Source: an uncultured Lewinella sp.
GTDB taxonomy: Bacteria; Bacteroidota; Bacteroidia; Chitinophagales; Saprospiraceae
Length of the DNA: 40,892 nt
Direction of reading: 5' to 3'
Assembly (NCBI GenBank): GCA_913057725.1
Contig: CAJXOS010000049.1
Span: 1-40,892, forward strand
Shown: positions 16,465-25,193 of the stretch, piece after piece
Layout: each line of letters starts with the position of its first letter
How positions within the stretch are numbered: the first letter of the stretch is position 1
Notes under the pieces: model-generated
The model's database searches: none
Seen by the model: only the letters and a program-made list of their open reading frames with translations
What the model was told of the DNA's origin: nothing
Translations under genes and position numbers: made by a program

Positions 16465-17858
16465 ACCTAACACCTAAAGAAAAGATATCGACTTTATCCT
16501 TTCATGGTGGCCTATTTGGCGCCATCTTGCCTTTTCTTGTCTTTGTCAGTGGGGTTATTGCGGTTGCCCTATCCGGGGCGCCTGATGAACGTGGTTTTTG
16601 GCCCATTCTGCTATTATCAATGGCACTAGGTTTGATCCTAGCTAAGGATAAGACGGCTTTTAGCCAAGCGGTGATTGAAGGGATGTCCCAGCCCATTGTC
16701 ATGATTATGATCACGGCTTGGATGTTGGCTTCGATTATTGGCGTCTTGATGGCCAGTACCGGCCTGGTAGAGGCGTTAACCTGGCTATCCAGTCAATTGC
16801 AGTTGTCTGGCGGTAGTTTTGTGCTGGCTGCATTTACCATATGCAGCCTGATTGCTTTATCTACCGGATCGAGCTTCGCAACGATTCTCATTTGCGGGCC
16901 TATACTTTATCCAGCAGGAGGGCTTTTAGGTTCACCCCTAGCCTTGATGGCCGGGGCTATACTGGCCGGAGCAACCCTAGGCGATTTTATTGCGCCCATC
17001 TCCGATACTACCATCGCCAGTGCCTTAAGCCAAAAAGCCGACATTGGACTCACGGTGAAGAGTCGGATTAAATATATCCTTCCTGCGGCCTTGCTAGCAC
17101 TAGTCGCTTACCTAATGGCAGGCTGGATATTAGAAGGAGAAGTAATACAGGAACAATCTGAATTGCTGGGGTCTCCATCCGGCCTACCGATGTTACTGGT
17201 GCCGATTTTTATCGTTTATCTATTCCTAAAAGGAAAACATCTCCTACACGGGCTACTGATGGGCCTGTTGTTTGGCATCGTACTAGGTGTGGCATTAGGC
17301 TTGCTGCCTTTAGCCGAACTCTTCAGTTTAGACCTGGAAAACTTCACGGCCAAAAGCCTGGTGATTGACGGCATCAATCGAGCGGTAGGAATCAGCTTTT
17401 TCACCATTCTCCTTATGGGGCTGGTTGCTACACTGAAAGCTAGTGGACTCATTGACCGCCTCGTACTCTTTGCTTCTCAGCGTAGCAATAACACCCAACA
17501 GGCAGAAGGCTGGATTGCTGGCACCGTAGGCGCAGCCGTCTTGCTAACCACACACAGTATCGTAGCCATTTTGACGGTATCAGAATTCGCTAACCAAACA
17601 GGAGCGGAGCGAGGCGTTTCGCCGAAAAGGAGAGCAAACGTATTGAGCATGATTGTCTGCGTGTTCCCTTTCATTCTACCCTACTTCATACCGGTCATAC
17701 TAATGGCCAACACGACCCTCTCCGGAGAAGAGTTTGGCATTGCTTCCGTTTCTCCTTTGGATGCAGGCCTATATAACTTTATAGCTTGGGGGATCCTATT
17801 AGTGGCGATTGCTTCAATTATATTCGGTTATGGCCGGAAAAAGGATAATGAAACGTAA
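16461..17858 (+). CDS. nhaC: Na+/H+ antiporter, NhaC family
   Basis: 465 residues with about 11-12 hydrophobic segments, inner membrane. The NhaC-type motif GDFIAPISDTTIASALSQKA (about residues 173-192) holds the ion-pathway Asp/Ser/Thr residues. Sister families (malate/lactate antiporter MleN, arginine/ornithine-like carriers) share this fold, so the true substrate may be an organic anion exchanged for Na+/H+. Starts within the stop codon of the aldo/keto reductase (ATGA). Downstream is a non-coding stretch of about 190 bases with an imperfect hairpin. Confidence 0.88.
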   Translation: MNLTPKEKISTLSFHGGLFGAILPFLVFVSGVIAVALSGAPDERGFWPILLLSMALGLILAKDKTAFSQAVIEGMSQPIVMIMITAWMLASIIGVLMASTGLVEALTWLSSQLQLSGGSFVLAAFTICSLIALSTGSSFATILICGPILYPAGGLLGSPLALMAGAILAGATLGDFIAPISDTTIASALSQKADIGLTVKSRIKYILPAALLALVAYLMAGWILEGEVIQEQSELLGSPSGLPMLLVPIFIVYLFLKGKHLLHGLLMGLLFGIVLGVALGLLPLAELFSLDLENFTAKSLVIDGINRAVGISFFTILLMGLVATLKASGLIDRLVLFASQRSNNTQQAEGWIAGTVGAAVLLTTHSIVAILTVSEFANQTGAERGVSPKRRANVLSMIVCVFPFILPYFIPVILMANTTLSGEEFGIASVSPLDAGLYNFIAWGILLVAIASIIFGYGRKKDNET

Positions 17859-17918
17859 GGTTGTGCCTAGGCAACTTCCTGAAGTGATGCTAGTCGAAGC
17901 CCAACCTTCCGGTATAAG

Positions 17919-17960
17919 GTAGAAAGTAGAGGGTATAAGGATCTTGAAGTGTCTTTCTAC
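17919..17960. other. Hairpin after nhaC
   Basis: Eight-base arms GTAGAAAG (17919-17926) and CTTTCTAC (17953-17960) lie 60 bases after the nhaC stop, without a clear T run. Possible 3' end stabiliser or weak terminator. GGTATAAGG occurs twice just around the left arm (17911 and 17932). Confidence 0.3.
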
Positions 17961-18049
17961 TCTATATCTTCTACAACCTGAGTTTCTGATATTCGGCAAC
18001 TTGGCAAATCTGTTAACCCTAAGCTCACGCTAACGAAAAACAACCTGAC

Positions 18050-18424
18050 ATGAAAAAGGAAAAAACACTCCGTCCCGATCAATTTGAATTATATGACCTC
18101 ACCGTTGTCGTTGAAACAATTGATGGACACTGCACCTGTGAGATGACCGTTGGTGATCGCTTTTACATGAAAGGCGGAAAAATATCGATGCCGGACGGCC
18201 AAAACTTTTGCCTGTACGCCCTGCAGTCGGTTATTCCTTTGTTGCCCGCCAAACAACGTATCAATCATCCTTCCGACTGGATGGAAACCGACGCCCGGGT
18301 GATCTGTCCGGACCCTGCTTGTAAATTGATTATGCGTATTGATCGCGTTGGGAAGCGAGTGCTCAACCACGATGATGTGAGCCCAATCCCCTATGATTCG
18401 ATTCGGCCTGAGGGGAGTGAGTAA
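18050..18424 (+). CDS. TIGR04076-like small cysteine-rich protein
   Basis: 124 residues, cytoplasmic. The pattern VVETIDGHCTCEMTVGDRFY, an internal FCLYALQSVIPLLPA helix and a C-terminal VICPDPACKLIMRIDRV hairpin resembles the TIGR04076 family of small proteins of unknown function. Cysteines at CTC and CPDPAC could bind a metal, as inference. No related gene is adjacent; a shared bidirectional terminator separates it from tRNA-Asp. Confidence 0.7.
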   Translation: MKKEKTLRPDQFELYDLTVVVETIDGHCTCEMTVGDRFYMKGGKISMPDGQNFCLYALQSVIPLLPAKQRINHPSDWMETDARVICPDPACKLIMRIDRVGKRVLNHDDVSPIPYDSIRPEGSE

Positions 18425-18445
18425 AAGGGTAAGTACTAAAACCAC

Positions 18446-18477
18446 AAAAGCCCCGAAGCAATGCTTCGAGGCTTTTT
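18446..18477. terminator. Bidirectional terminator between the TIGR04076-like gene and tRNA-Asp
   Basis: Fourteen-base arms (18446-18459 and 18463-18476) pair with one mismatch around a 3-base loop. There is a T run on the plus side (18473-18477) and an A run at 18446-18449 that acts as a T run on the minus side. It serves the plus-strand gene and the minus-strand tRNA. Confidence 0.85.
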
Positions 18478-18478
18478 G

Positions 18479-18552
18479 CGGTCCGGACGGGACTCGAACC
18501 CGCGACCCCATGCGTGACAGGCATGTATTCTAACCAACTGAACTACCGGACC
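18479..18552 (-). tRNA. tRNA-Asp (anticodon GTC)
   Basis: Complete cloverleaf on the minus strand: acceptor arm GGTCCGG pairing with CCGGACC plus discriminator G, D-arm GTTCAGTTGGTTAGAA, anticodon loop CTGTCAC with GTC, and T-arm GCGGGTTCGAGTCCCGT. The CCA end is not encoded. A close match to bacterial tRNA-Asp. Confidence 0.98.
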
Positions 18553-18589
18553 TGCTATTTTTGTTGAGCTCGGTTGCTCGATAGCGACG

Positions 18590-18620
18590 CAAATTTAAGA
18601 CGCTTTTTCCTTCCATGCAA
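18590..18620 (-). promoter_or_regulatory. Promoter of tRNA-Asp
   Basis: On the minus strand TTG (18620-18618) and, 20 bases on, TAAATTTG (18597-18590), an exact -7 box. It lies 37 bases before the mature tRNA 5' end, leaving room for a short leader. Confidence 0.6.
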
Positions 18621-18734
18621 CACTAAACACAAGAAAAAAATCTATTAAGCACCTTAAATAGCACGAAGTAGCTGATAGTGAAGTAATTAAAAAACAGAAA
18701 AAAAATAGGCGCACCCACATTTATCCATTTGTAC

Positions 18735-18742
18735 TACCTTTG
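18735..18742 (+). promoter_or_regulatory. Candidate -7 box upstream of accA
   Basis: TACCTTTG matches TAnnTTTG exactly and lies 64 bases before the accA ATG. No TTG is at the right distance upstream. Confidence 0.5.
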
Positions 18743-18806
18743 CATCACCAAATTTTAGGGCTAGCCCAACTATATTGTTTAGCTGGCCATATAAACCAAT
18801 GTGCTT

Positions 18807-19769
18807 ATGGTATTTCTGGAGTTTGAGCAACCCTTGGAGAAACTGTACGAGCAGCTGGAAAAAATCCAGCAAGTAGCCGAGGAAGGGGATTTGGATATGT
18901 CTGATTCTATCAAGGAATTGGAGAATAAAATCAAAAGCACCCGCAAAGAGATATATGGCAACCTTACTGGTTGGCAAAAAGTACAGCTGTCGCGCCACCC
19001 GGAGCGGCCATATACGATGTACTATATTGAGCAGATGAGCCGCAAGTTCGTAGAACTGCACGGTGATCGCTATTTCAAAGATGATAAAGCCATTGTTGGT
19101 GGTATCGCTAGCTTGGATGGTCAAACAGTAGTTATCCTGGGTCACCAGAAAGGGGTGAATACCAAGATGCGTCAGTACCGTAATTTCGGTATGGCTAACC
19201 CGGAAGGCTACCGCAAAGCTTTGCGCTTGATGAAGCTAGCTGAGCGTTTCAACTATCCGGTAATCTGCTTGATCGACACACCTGGTGCTTACCCTGGTAT
19301 TGAGGCAGAGGAAAGAGGACAGGCAGAAGCTATTGCCCGCAACCTCTTTGAGATGGCCCAACTACGTGTACCTATCGTTTGTGCTGTGATCGGAGAAGGC
19401 GCCAGTGGTGGTGCCATCGGTATTGGCTTAGGCGATCGTGTATTCATGTTGGAGAACACTTGGTACTCTGTCATCTCTCCGGAATCTTGTTCTTCTATCC
19501 TTTGGCGTAGCTGGGATTATAAAGAGCAAGCTGCCGAAGCGCTGAAGCTTACTGCTGATGATATGCTTTCCTTTAACATCATCGACGGCATTATTAAAGA
19601 GCCCGTTGGTGGTGCCCACGCTAACCCAGACGAAATGGCCAAAATCCTGAAGCGCCAGTTGAAAAAGACTATCGCTGAGCTACAGGAAATGGACCCCGAT
19701 GAACGAATTGAAGCCCGAATCAATAAATACGCTAACATTGGCGTTTATCAGGAGGTAACTGAGGAATAA
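18807..19769 (+). CDS. accA: Acetyl-CoA carboxylase carboxyltransferase subunit alpha
   Basis: Alpha subunit of the carboxyltransferase that moves the carboxyl from biotin carrier protein to acetyl-CoA, giving malonyl-CoA for fatty acid synthesis. 320 residues from the ATG at 18807; a GTG at 18801 would add two residues and is less likely. Visible are [39 protein letters not shown], the oxyanion-region [20 protein letters not shown] and [20 protein letters not shown], all diagnostic. The beta subunit accD is not in the window. The DUF6913-like gene follows after 33 bases in the same direction. Confidence 0.97.
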   Translation: MVFLEFEQPLEKLYEQLEKIQQVAEEGDLDMSDSIKELENKIKSTRKEIYGNLTGWQKVQLSRHPERPYTMYYIEQMSRKFVELHGDRYFKDDKAIVGGIASLDGQTVVILGHQKGVNTKMRQYRNFGMANPEGYRKALRLMKLAERFNYPVICLIDTPGAYPGIEAEERGQAEAIARNLFEMAQLRVPIVCAVIGEGASGGAIGIGLGDRVFMLENTWYSVISPESCSSILWRSWDYKEQAAEALKLTADDMLSFNIIDGIIKEPVGGAHANPDEMAKILKRQLKKTIAELQEMDPDERIEARINKYANIGVYQEVTEE

Positions 19770-19802
19770 ACCTCATACCCCTATTCGCTGTTTCAGCATT
19801 AT

Positions 19803-20339
19803 ATGGGAATCATTGATCGTCTAAAAGATCGGTATTATCAGAAGTCCTTACCCACCAAAGCGGCAAGGGCTACTGCGGCGTCCGTACGCAACCTCGACGA
19901 AGCGCGTACGGTAGCGATCTTATTCGACGCTACAGACGTAGACGAACGCAAGCGCACACTAGCCTACGCTGAAAAACTGCGCAAGCAAGGCAAACAGATC
20001 AATGTTCTGGGCTTCATTTCCACTGCCGATAAAGAAGCAACCTTCTCCTTCAACTTCTTCACCCTTCGTGATATCGACTGGGCTCAACGCCCTAAAGGAG
20101 ATCAGGTCACCAACTGGCTGAAGAAGGAGTATGACGTACTTATCTGCCTATTTCCACGCACCAATCGCTTTACGGAGTACATCGCTTTACACACCCGAGC
20201 AGGGCTGAAAATTGGTCCGGTAGCAGAGAATACAGCCTGTTATGATCTTATGCTAGACATGCCAGCCTCCGCTGGACCTCAAAAGCTCATCCAACAATAC
20301 GAAACAGTACTAGCTAAGACGGTGCCGCAGGCGGTGTGA
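19803..20339 (+). CDS. DUF6913-like cytoplasmic protein
   Basis: 178 residues, no signal or membrane segment. An alpha/beta Rossmann-like pattern is visible: TVAILFDATDVDERKRTLAY, QINVLGFISTADKE, YDVLICLFPRTNRFTEYIAL, LKIGPVAENTACYDLMLDM. This matches a Bacteroidota-specific family I recall as DUF6913; function unknown. It follows accA by 33 bases and is probably in the same transcript. The stop is immediately followed by a GTTGGTTA tandem tract. Confidence 0.8.
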   Translation: MGIIDRLKDRYYQKSLPTKAARATAASVRNLDEARTVAILFDATDVDERKRTLAYAEKLRKQGKQINVLGFISTADKEATFSFNFFTLRDIDWAQRPKGDQVTNWLKKEYDVLICLFPRTNRFTEYIALHTRAGLKIGPVAENTACYDLMLDMPASAGPQKLIQQYETVLAKTVPQAV

Positions 20340-20340
20340 T

Positions 20341-20361
20341 GTTGGTTAGTTGGTTAGTTGG
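20341..20361. repeat. GTTGGTTA tandem repeat
   Basis: An 8-base unit GTTGGTTA repeated 2.6 times, starting 1 base after the stop codon of the DUF6913-like gene. Similar in composition and position to the tract at 10692-10764. Confidence 0.75.
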
Positions 20362-20403
20362 AAATTACCATTCTCTTATTTCACTTTGACTTAGGCTTCC
20401 TCA

Positions 20404-21210
20404 CTAAAGCTGTATGTGCAGGTGATCATCATGGCGTACTGCTGCACATCCGTGGAATCGGATTTTGTTGTATTGGCCTAGTCGCCAACGGGTTTTTAGA
20501 TGAGGTTCGAGGAAGAGTTTCCCGATAGTGCCTTGGCGGGCGAAGGCACGCACCATTTTTCGGGTAGCTTCTTCATCAACCGTATATCCAGATCGGCGGA
20601 ACGGCCAGGCTAGCTTTGGCAGCAAGCTGTACTGCCAATACCCGCTATTGGCACAGCGCTGAGGTTGATCTCGTTCACCACCTTGAGGTTCTGCGCAACG
20701 ACCGTATCCAAGCAGAGCAGGTGCTCGACTTGTAAGTTCTCCCTTACGCTGATAGAAAAAGGCCAGGTCCAGTTTTTTGCCATCATTATGGCTACGATGA
20801 GGTAGTAATGGAAACCCATTTATGAATGGAAAATTGGCATCCAAGTAGGTAAGAATCATATCTGGGTTGTCCGCTTGCAGCCGTTGGGCTACCGCAAAAG
20901 TTTCCTTTTTTAAGACCGGTCGAACGTAGTGGCGATTAGCCAAAACAATGAAGGCATTCTGCGGCTGTAGCGGAACTTCGGCCGAAGCTCGAAGTGGCAA
21001 GGGCACGCGCCCAAACGGTTTTGCCAACAAAGGGAGAAGCACCCAAACTATTAGATAAAGACCAGGAAAGACAAACCAACGATAAGGTTTACCGGGCCAC
21101 CACTTGATAACAATGAGGCTTAGCAGCCAAACGATACCCCCCACTTGGGTAAGCACCGTAAGCACAACAAACATTAGGGTATGCCCCAGAATGGAAAACA
21201 GCAATTTCAT
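20404..21210 (-). CDS. Membrane-anchored LAS-type (MepA/M15-like) metallopeptidase
   Basis: 268 residues from the ATG at 21210; a TTG start at 21234 would add eight residues but is less likely. Two hydrophobic segments (about residues 4-35 and 42-63) anchor the N-terminus. The rest is outside or periplasmic, with the LAS peptidase signature SHNDGKKLDLAF (H-x6-D) near residue 140, and a C-terminal DDHLHIQ (H-x-H) with GKLFLEPHLK upstream. These fit zinc peptidases of the MepA/M15 group that cut peptidoglycan peptides; the exact substrate bond is inferred only from the family. Cysteines in GYGRCAEP and RCANSG may form a disulfide. Lrp-type gene 38 bases upstream on the same strand. Confidence 0.7.
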   Translation of the reverse strand: MKLLFSILGHTLMFVVLTVLTQVGGIVWLLSLIVIKWWPGKPYRWFVFPGLYLIVWVLLPLLAKPFGRVPLPLRASAEVPLQPQNAFIVLANRHYVRPVLKKETFAVAQRLQADNPDMILTYLDANFPFINGFPLLPHRSHNDGKKLDLAFFYQRKGELTSRAPALLGYGRCAEPQGGERDQPQRCANSGYWQYSLLPKLAWPFRRSGYTVDEEATRKMVRAFARQGTIGKLFLEPHLKTRWRLGQYNKIRFHGCAAVRHDDHLHIQL

Positions 21211-21248
21211 ATCCAATTGGCAATAGTCAAACAATGAAAATGGTTGGC

Positions 21249-21704
21249 CTACATCGGCACCCCGCGCGAGAACGCTGTTTCGAAGGCAATGGTTGTATTT
21301 GTCCCTTCTACTCCTTCAATAGACAAGATCTGTTCATAAATCACATCCCGGAGATGTCGGTTGTCAGTCGCATAGATCTTTACCAGTAACGCATAACGGC
21401 CAGCGATATTGACGCACTCTACGATCTCCGGAATTTTTTCCAGTTCCCGTTCCACTGCCCTGTGGTGCGTAGCCTCTTTGAGCATAATTTGGGTAAAAGC
21501 TGAGGTTTGGAAACCCAACTGCCAGGCATTGAGCTGATAAACAGCTTGTTTCAGCACCCCTGCCTCTCGCAATTTGCGGACGCGTTGATGCACCAATGTG
21601 TTGGAAACCTTCAGCTTTTTAGCCAACTGGGTAAACGGAATTCGAGCGTCCTGTGTCAACTCTCTCAGAATTCGATGGTCGATTGGGTCAAGTTGATTTT
21701 GCAT
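21249..21704 (-). CDS. Lrp/AsnC-family transcriptional regulator
   Basis: 151 residues. N-terminal winged helix (LDPIDHRILRELTQDARIPF then LAKKLKVSNTLVHQRVRKLR) and a C-terminal RAM/AsnC ligand-binding domain (TAFTQ-type strand, VECVNIAGRYALLVKIYAT, ILSIEGVEGTNTTIAFE). Binds an amino acid or related molecule and forms octamer-like discs on DNA. The ligand cannot be told from sequence. Divergent from marC, with a 159-base spacer holding two ATTGACT repeats 33 bases apart, and followed by the LAS-type peptidase gene. Confidence 0.92.
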   Translation of the reverse strand: MQNQLDPIDHRILRELTQDARIPFTQLAKKLKVSNTLVHQRVRKLREAGVLKQAVYQLNAWQLGFQTSAFTQIMLKEATHHRAVERELEKIPEIVECVNIAGRYALLVKIYATDNRHLRDVIYEQILSIEGVEGTNTTIAFETAFSRGVPM

Positions 21705-21763
21705 AGCGGAAATTTGAAATCCAATATTTTAAAAATGACAATAATTCCACTCAAAATTACAAC

Positions 21764-21807
21764 TATTGACTAAATCATACTTTTTCAGGAGTCATTATTG
21801 ACTTAAA
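21764..21807. promoter_or_regulatory. Candidate Lrp-type operator: phased direct repeats
   Basis: ATTGACTAAA (21764-21773) and ATTGACTTAAA (21797-21807) are 33 bases apart start to start, about three helical turns, in the spacer between the divergent lrp-like and marC genes. This spacing suits a wrapped Lrp-like octamer. No experimental support. Confidence 0.3.
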
Positions 21808-21863
21808 AACGTTGTTTTGCAAGACGATTGAATTATTTACTAACTACCCAAAAAAGCAAAAAC

Positions 21864-22418
21864 ATGACTGCAGTACTGTCTGTGAGTTTAATTCTCTTTT
21901 CCGTAATCGACATCATCGGTTCCTTACCCATTATTATGAATATGAAGCGCGAGGGGGTAAAAATCAATGCCTCCGTCGCCACGGCCACAGCCGGTATTAT
22001 TATGCTGAGTTTTCTATTCTTCGGCAATGCAGTACTCGGCCTGTTTGGTTTGGAGGTTGCCTCCTTTGCCATGGCGGGTGCGCTCATTATTTTCTTCATC
22101 GGCCTGGAAATGGTGCTAGGTATCCGTTTCTTCCGCGACCATCACGAGGAGGGTGGCTCCGGCAGTGTGGTTCCTATTGCGTTTCCGCTGGTAGCAGGAG
22201 CTGGTACGCTTACCACTATTCTTTCATTGAAAGCTGAGTTCGACAGCACCAGCATTATGGTAGGCATTGTGATCAACCTTTTGATTGTCTTCATCATTCT
22301 GCGTAGCTCCGACTGGCTCGCCAAGAAGATCTCTCCACAAGTAACCGACACCTTACGCAAGGTATTCGGAATTCTTTTGATCGCTATTGCGATCCAAATG
22401 GTACGCCAGCATTTTTAG
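21864..22418 (+). CDS. MarC-family integral membrane protein
   Basis: 184 residues from the ATG at 21864; a TTG at 21828 would add 12 charged residues and is less likely. Six hydrophobic segments, with the family features FSVIDIIGSLPIIM (N-terminal), FFIGLEMVLG and PIAFPLVAGAGTLTTIL (about residues 105-121). MarC proteins are inner membrane proteins of unclear function. Divergent from the Lrp-type regulator across the candidate operator. Confidence 0.9.
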   Translation: MTAVLSVSLILFSVIDIIGSLPIIMNMKREGVKINASVATATAGIIMLSFLFFGNAVLGLFGLEVASFAMAGALIIFFIGLEMVLGIRFFRDHHEEGGSGSVVPIAFPLVAGAGTLTTILSLKAEFDSTSIMVGIVINLLIVFIILRSSDWLAKKISPQVTDTLRKVFGILLIAIAIQMVRQHF

Positions 22419-22512
22419 GCGTCCTAACCAAATACTTGATTGACCAAGGGGGCAGTGCGCAAATAAGACAGCGCGCTGCCTTCGTTCATTAGAGACGATT
22501 ATAGCGCTCGAA

Positions 22513-22543
22513 TTGCCTAGTTCACTTTCACAGGCTATCTTTC
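22513..22543 (+). promoter_or_regulatory. Candidate promoter of the YihY gene
   Basis: TTG (22513-22515), 20-base spacer, TATCTTTC (22536-22543; 7 of 8 to TAnnTTTG), 34 bases before the ATG. Confidence 0.4.
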
Positions 22544-22577
22544 GTACCTCGTTAAAATCATTACCACCGCTCCGGAC

Positions 22578-23456
22578 ATGAATAAAATCATTGCATTCCT
22601 AAAACGGGTATTCGGTCATTTCTCCCAAAGCAATACTTTCCAAGAAGGGGCAGCACTGGCCTACTACACCGTGTTTTCGATCCTTCCGATGATCATGATT
22701 GTGATCTCTATTTTTGGAATGATCTGGGGCGAAGCTGCTGTCTCAGGAGAAGTATATTCAGGATTAGAGAAAACCCTGGGCAAGGAGCCAGCTCAACAGA
22801 TTCAAGAAATGGTTGGCAACCACCACAGCAATCACGGCAACCTCCTAACGGTCATTATTGGTTTTGCAACTCTTGCCCTCGGCGCAACGGGAATGTTTAA
22901 CCAACTGCACAGTGCCTTCAACAATATTTGGGGTATTGCGGCAAAACCAAGAAATAGCCTTCTAGCCTACGCTTCCAAGCACCTGGTCGCTTTCTCAGTT
23001 TTGCTAGCAACTTTCTTCCTGTTGCTTGTTAGTCTTGCCTTGAATGGATTTTTAGTCAGGTACACGCAGCACCTATCAAGTGACTTTCCCATTAGTATTG
23101 CTGTGGAACATCTGACCTCCTTTTTTGTCGTGGCGGTCATGTTTAGCCTGATGTTCAAATTTCTCGGCGACGCAATCGTAGATACGAAGTTGGCGATTCT
23201 AGGAGGGCTATTTACCTCCGCCTTGTTCCTATTTGGCAAATTCGTGATTGGCCTGTATATCGGGCACGGAACAATATCCACCACCTTTGGCTCAGCGAGT
23301 GTGCTGGCTTTGATTATGGTCTGGGTCTACTACACCTCCCAGATCATGTTTCTTGGTGCTTCCTTCCTGTATGTATTAGGAAATGAATTGAAACTACCCG
23401 TTCAGCCAAATGATGACGCGGTCTTGATAGAGAAGAAAGAAATAGAAACAACTTAA
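22578..23456 (+). CDS. YihY/BrkB-family membrane protein
   Basis: 292 residues with six hydrophobic segments, inner membrane. Typical features: FQEGAALAYYTVFSILPMIM near the N-terminus, HSAFNNIWGI in the middle, and GSASVLALIMVWVYYTSQIM near the C-terminus. The family (once mislabelled ribonuclease BN) is of uncertain function, perhaps transport or envelope-related. It converges with the M23 peptidase gene, 12 bases between stops. Confidence 0.93.
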   Translation: MNKIIAFLKRVFGHFSQSNTFQEGAALAYYTVFSILPMIMIVISIFGMIWGEAAVSGEVYSGLEKTLGKEPAQQIQEMVGNHHSNHGNLLTVIIGFATLALGATGMFNQLHSAFNNIWGIAAKPRNSLLAYASKHLVAFSVLLATFFLLLVSLALNGFLVRYTQHLSSDFPISIAVEHLTSFFVVAVMFSLMFKFLGDAIVDTKLAILGGLFTSALFLFGKFVIGLYIGHGTISTTFGSASVLALIMVWVYYTSQIMFLGASFLYVLGNELKLPVQPNDDAVLIEKKEIETT

Positions 23457-23468
23457 GGACTGGGCTTC

Positions 23469-25172
23469 CTAGTTGTTGAATGACCTTCTCAGCACACTTT
23501 CATTTCCACGATCGTCCATGACGCGCAAAACGAATTCGTGTTTACCGGAAGGGATTCGGCCATCAAAGTCGTGATAGAGCCGGCGTCTGCGGCCATTGTA
23601 CTCCATCAATATCCACTGGCCATCCACCTCCGCGCGAAAGCGCAAGCCACGTGCTTTACCCGCCGTTGGAAAATCATCTTTCAAGCGAAAGCTAAATGAC
23701 GACCAGCCCCGCATATTGGAAGAAAATCGCTCTACTTCTATCGTTGGCGGTATGGTATCTGCCATAATGGTAAAGTTCCCAAAAGCTCGAACGGGTGCTC
23801 GGAGGCGACCTTCTTCTGTCCACTCTCCTCCATAGCTCACTGGGTCGCGGCCGTCTTCACAGTGCGCAATTATGGCTTTATCGCGCAGTCTCTCTGGTAG
23901 ACGGGTCGGTTGAATGTGCAAGTCGTAATAACGATGCAGTGGTGTGCTATTGTGATGGAAACGATGAACGGCAGCATAGAGGCCGTCAGATGATTCTGGC
24001 AGATAATCGTAGTCCAGGTAAAGATCTTCGTATAAGGCCCCTTGCGGGAAATGGGCGCGTACTTCATGATCTTCGATCAAGCTCTCCTCATCGTAAGGCA
24101 AATAGTAAGTATAGACCGGATTTTGCAGGGCCGGCGTACCAATTGATCGTTTCACCACAAATTCCAACTGGGAAGTATTCTTGCGATGATCCGTAATGTC
24201 AAAGCGCACAAGGCTAGACTGGCCCGGAGCCAAATGAATCAATCCCCTCAGACTATCAGTTTGGTAGAAGTCCAGCTCATTTCCCGGAAGCACGAAAGCG
24301 CGTTGGAACCAACTATTTCTCTGCCTTTGTTGCTCATAGTCGAGATGCGCATTGAGGTAGCGAGTTTGTTCGCCCAAGAATTGATCCATGCTATAGGTAA
24401 AACGCAACGCACTATCCTGCCACATAGAGAGGCTATAAATACCATTGCGATTTGGGCGGCCATCCTGCTGATCATAAGCCTTTACGCCAAAAGCAACAAT
24501 GCAGTGATCCACCACTAGTGTATCTACATAGAGGGTGTGCTTTCCTCCTCCCAGACTCTTCAAGCGTCGGTCTTCTCCTGATAATACCCGGCCGCGTTCG
24601 TTTAAGGCATAAGCGCGTAAACTGTTGACCAAGGGGCGACGACGATCCGGAACAGTGATCCCAAAGTTCATGGGATTGAGCACTCGCTCACTTTCCGTAT
24701 CTCGAATCTCAAAATGCAAGTGTGGTCCCGACACATAACCTCGTTGACCGATATAACCAATAAGATCGCCTTGCTTTACTGGAAACTTAAGCGCTGAGGG
24801 AGCTTCATCCAAAAGGAAGCTTTCATCTTGATATTGACGTTCTCGTACGAAAGCCTGAATATCATCTCGGAAACGATTCAAATGGCCATAGACAGAAGTA
24901 TGCCCACTTGGATGCTCTAAATATAAAGCCTGACCATATCCACTTACAGATACAAGAACCCGCGAGACAAAACCATCTGCAATGGCATAGATCGGCCGAC
25001 CTACGGGCCCTCGGATATCCAAGCCAGCATGAAAGTGATTTCCCCTGAGTTCACCAAAGGTTCCTGTCAGTTGCATAGTCCCATTCACGGGAGGAATAAA
25101 GGATGGCAACTGATCTGTTGCTGACTGAGAGAGGAACAACAACACACATAACCAAATACAAACTTGCCGCAT
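23469..25172 (-). CDS. Secreted M23-family peptidase with large C-terminal region
   Basis: 567 residues. Signal peptide (MRQVCIWLCVLLFLSQSATD). An M23/LytM domain at about residues 30-160 with the zinc ligands H48 and D52 (HFHAGLD), catalytic H of YGHL (H97), and H151-x-H153 (GPHLHFEI): all four are present, so the enzyme should be active on peptidoglycan cross-links. Residues 170-567 are a beta-rich region, with a segment TIEVERFSSNMRGWSSFSFR and a last strand of an Ig-like module (SGKHEFVLRVMDDRGNES). The long C-terminal region is common in Bacteroidota M23 proteins, of unknown role. A near-perfect promoter sits 22-50 bases upstream. Confidence 0.92.
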   Translation of the reverse strand: MRQVCIWLCVLLFLSQSATDQLPSFIPPVNGTMQLTGTFGELRGNHFHAGLDIRGPVGRPIYAIADGFVSRVLVSVSGYGQALYLEHPSGHTSVYGHLNRFRDDIQAFVRERQYQDESFLLDEAPSALKFPVKQGDLIGYIGQRGYVSGPHLHFEIRDTESERVLNPMNFGITVPDRRRPLVNSLRAYALNERGRVLSGEDRRLKSLGGGKHTLYVDTLVVDHCIVAFGVKAYDQQDGRPNRNGIYSLSMWQDSALRFTYSMDQFLGEQTRYLNAHLDYEQQRQRNSWFQRAFVLPGNELDFYQTDSLRGLIHLAPGQSSLVRFDITDHRKNTSQLEFVVKRSIGTPALQNPVYTYYLPYDEESLIEDHEVRAHFPQGALYEDLYLDYDYLPESSDGLYAAVHRFHHNSTPLHRYYDLHIQPTRLPERLRDKAIIAHCEDGRDPVSYGGEWTEEGRLRAPVRAFGNFTIMADTIPPTIEVERFSSNMRGWSSFSFRLKDDFPTAGKARGLRFRAEVDGQWILMEYNGRRRRLYHDFDGRIPSGKHEFVLRVMDDRGNESVLRRSFNN

Positions 25173-25193
25173 ACGTCAATCGTCAATTCGCAC

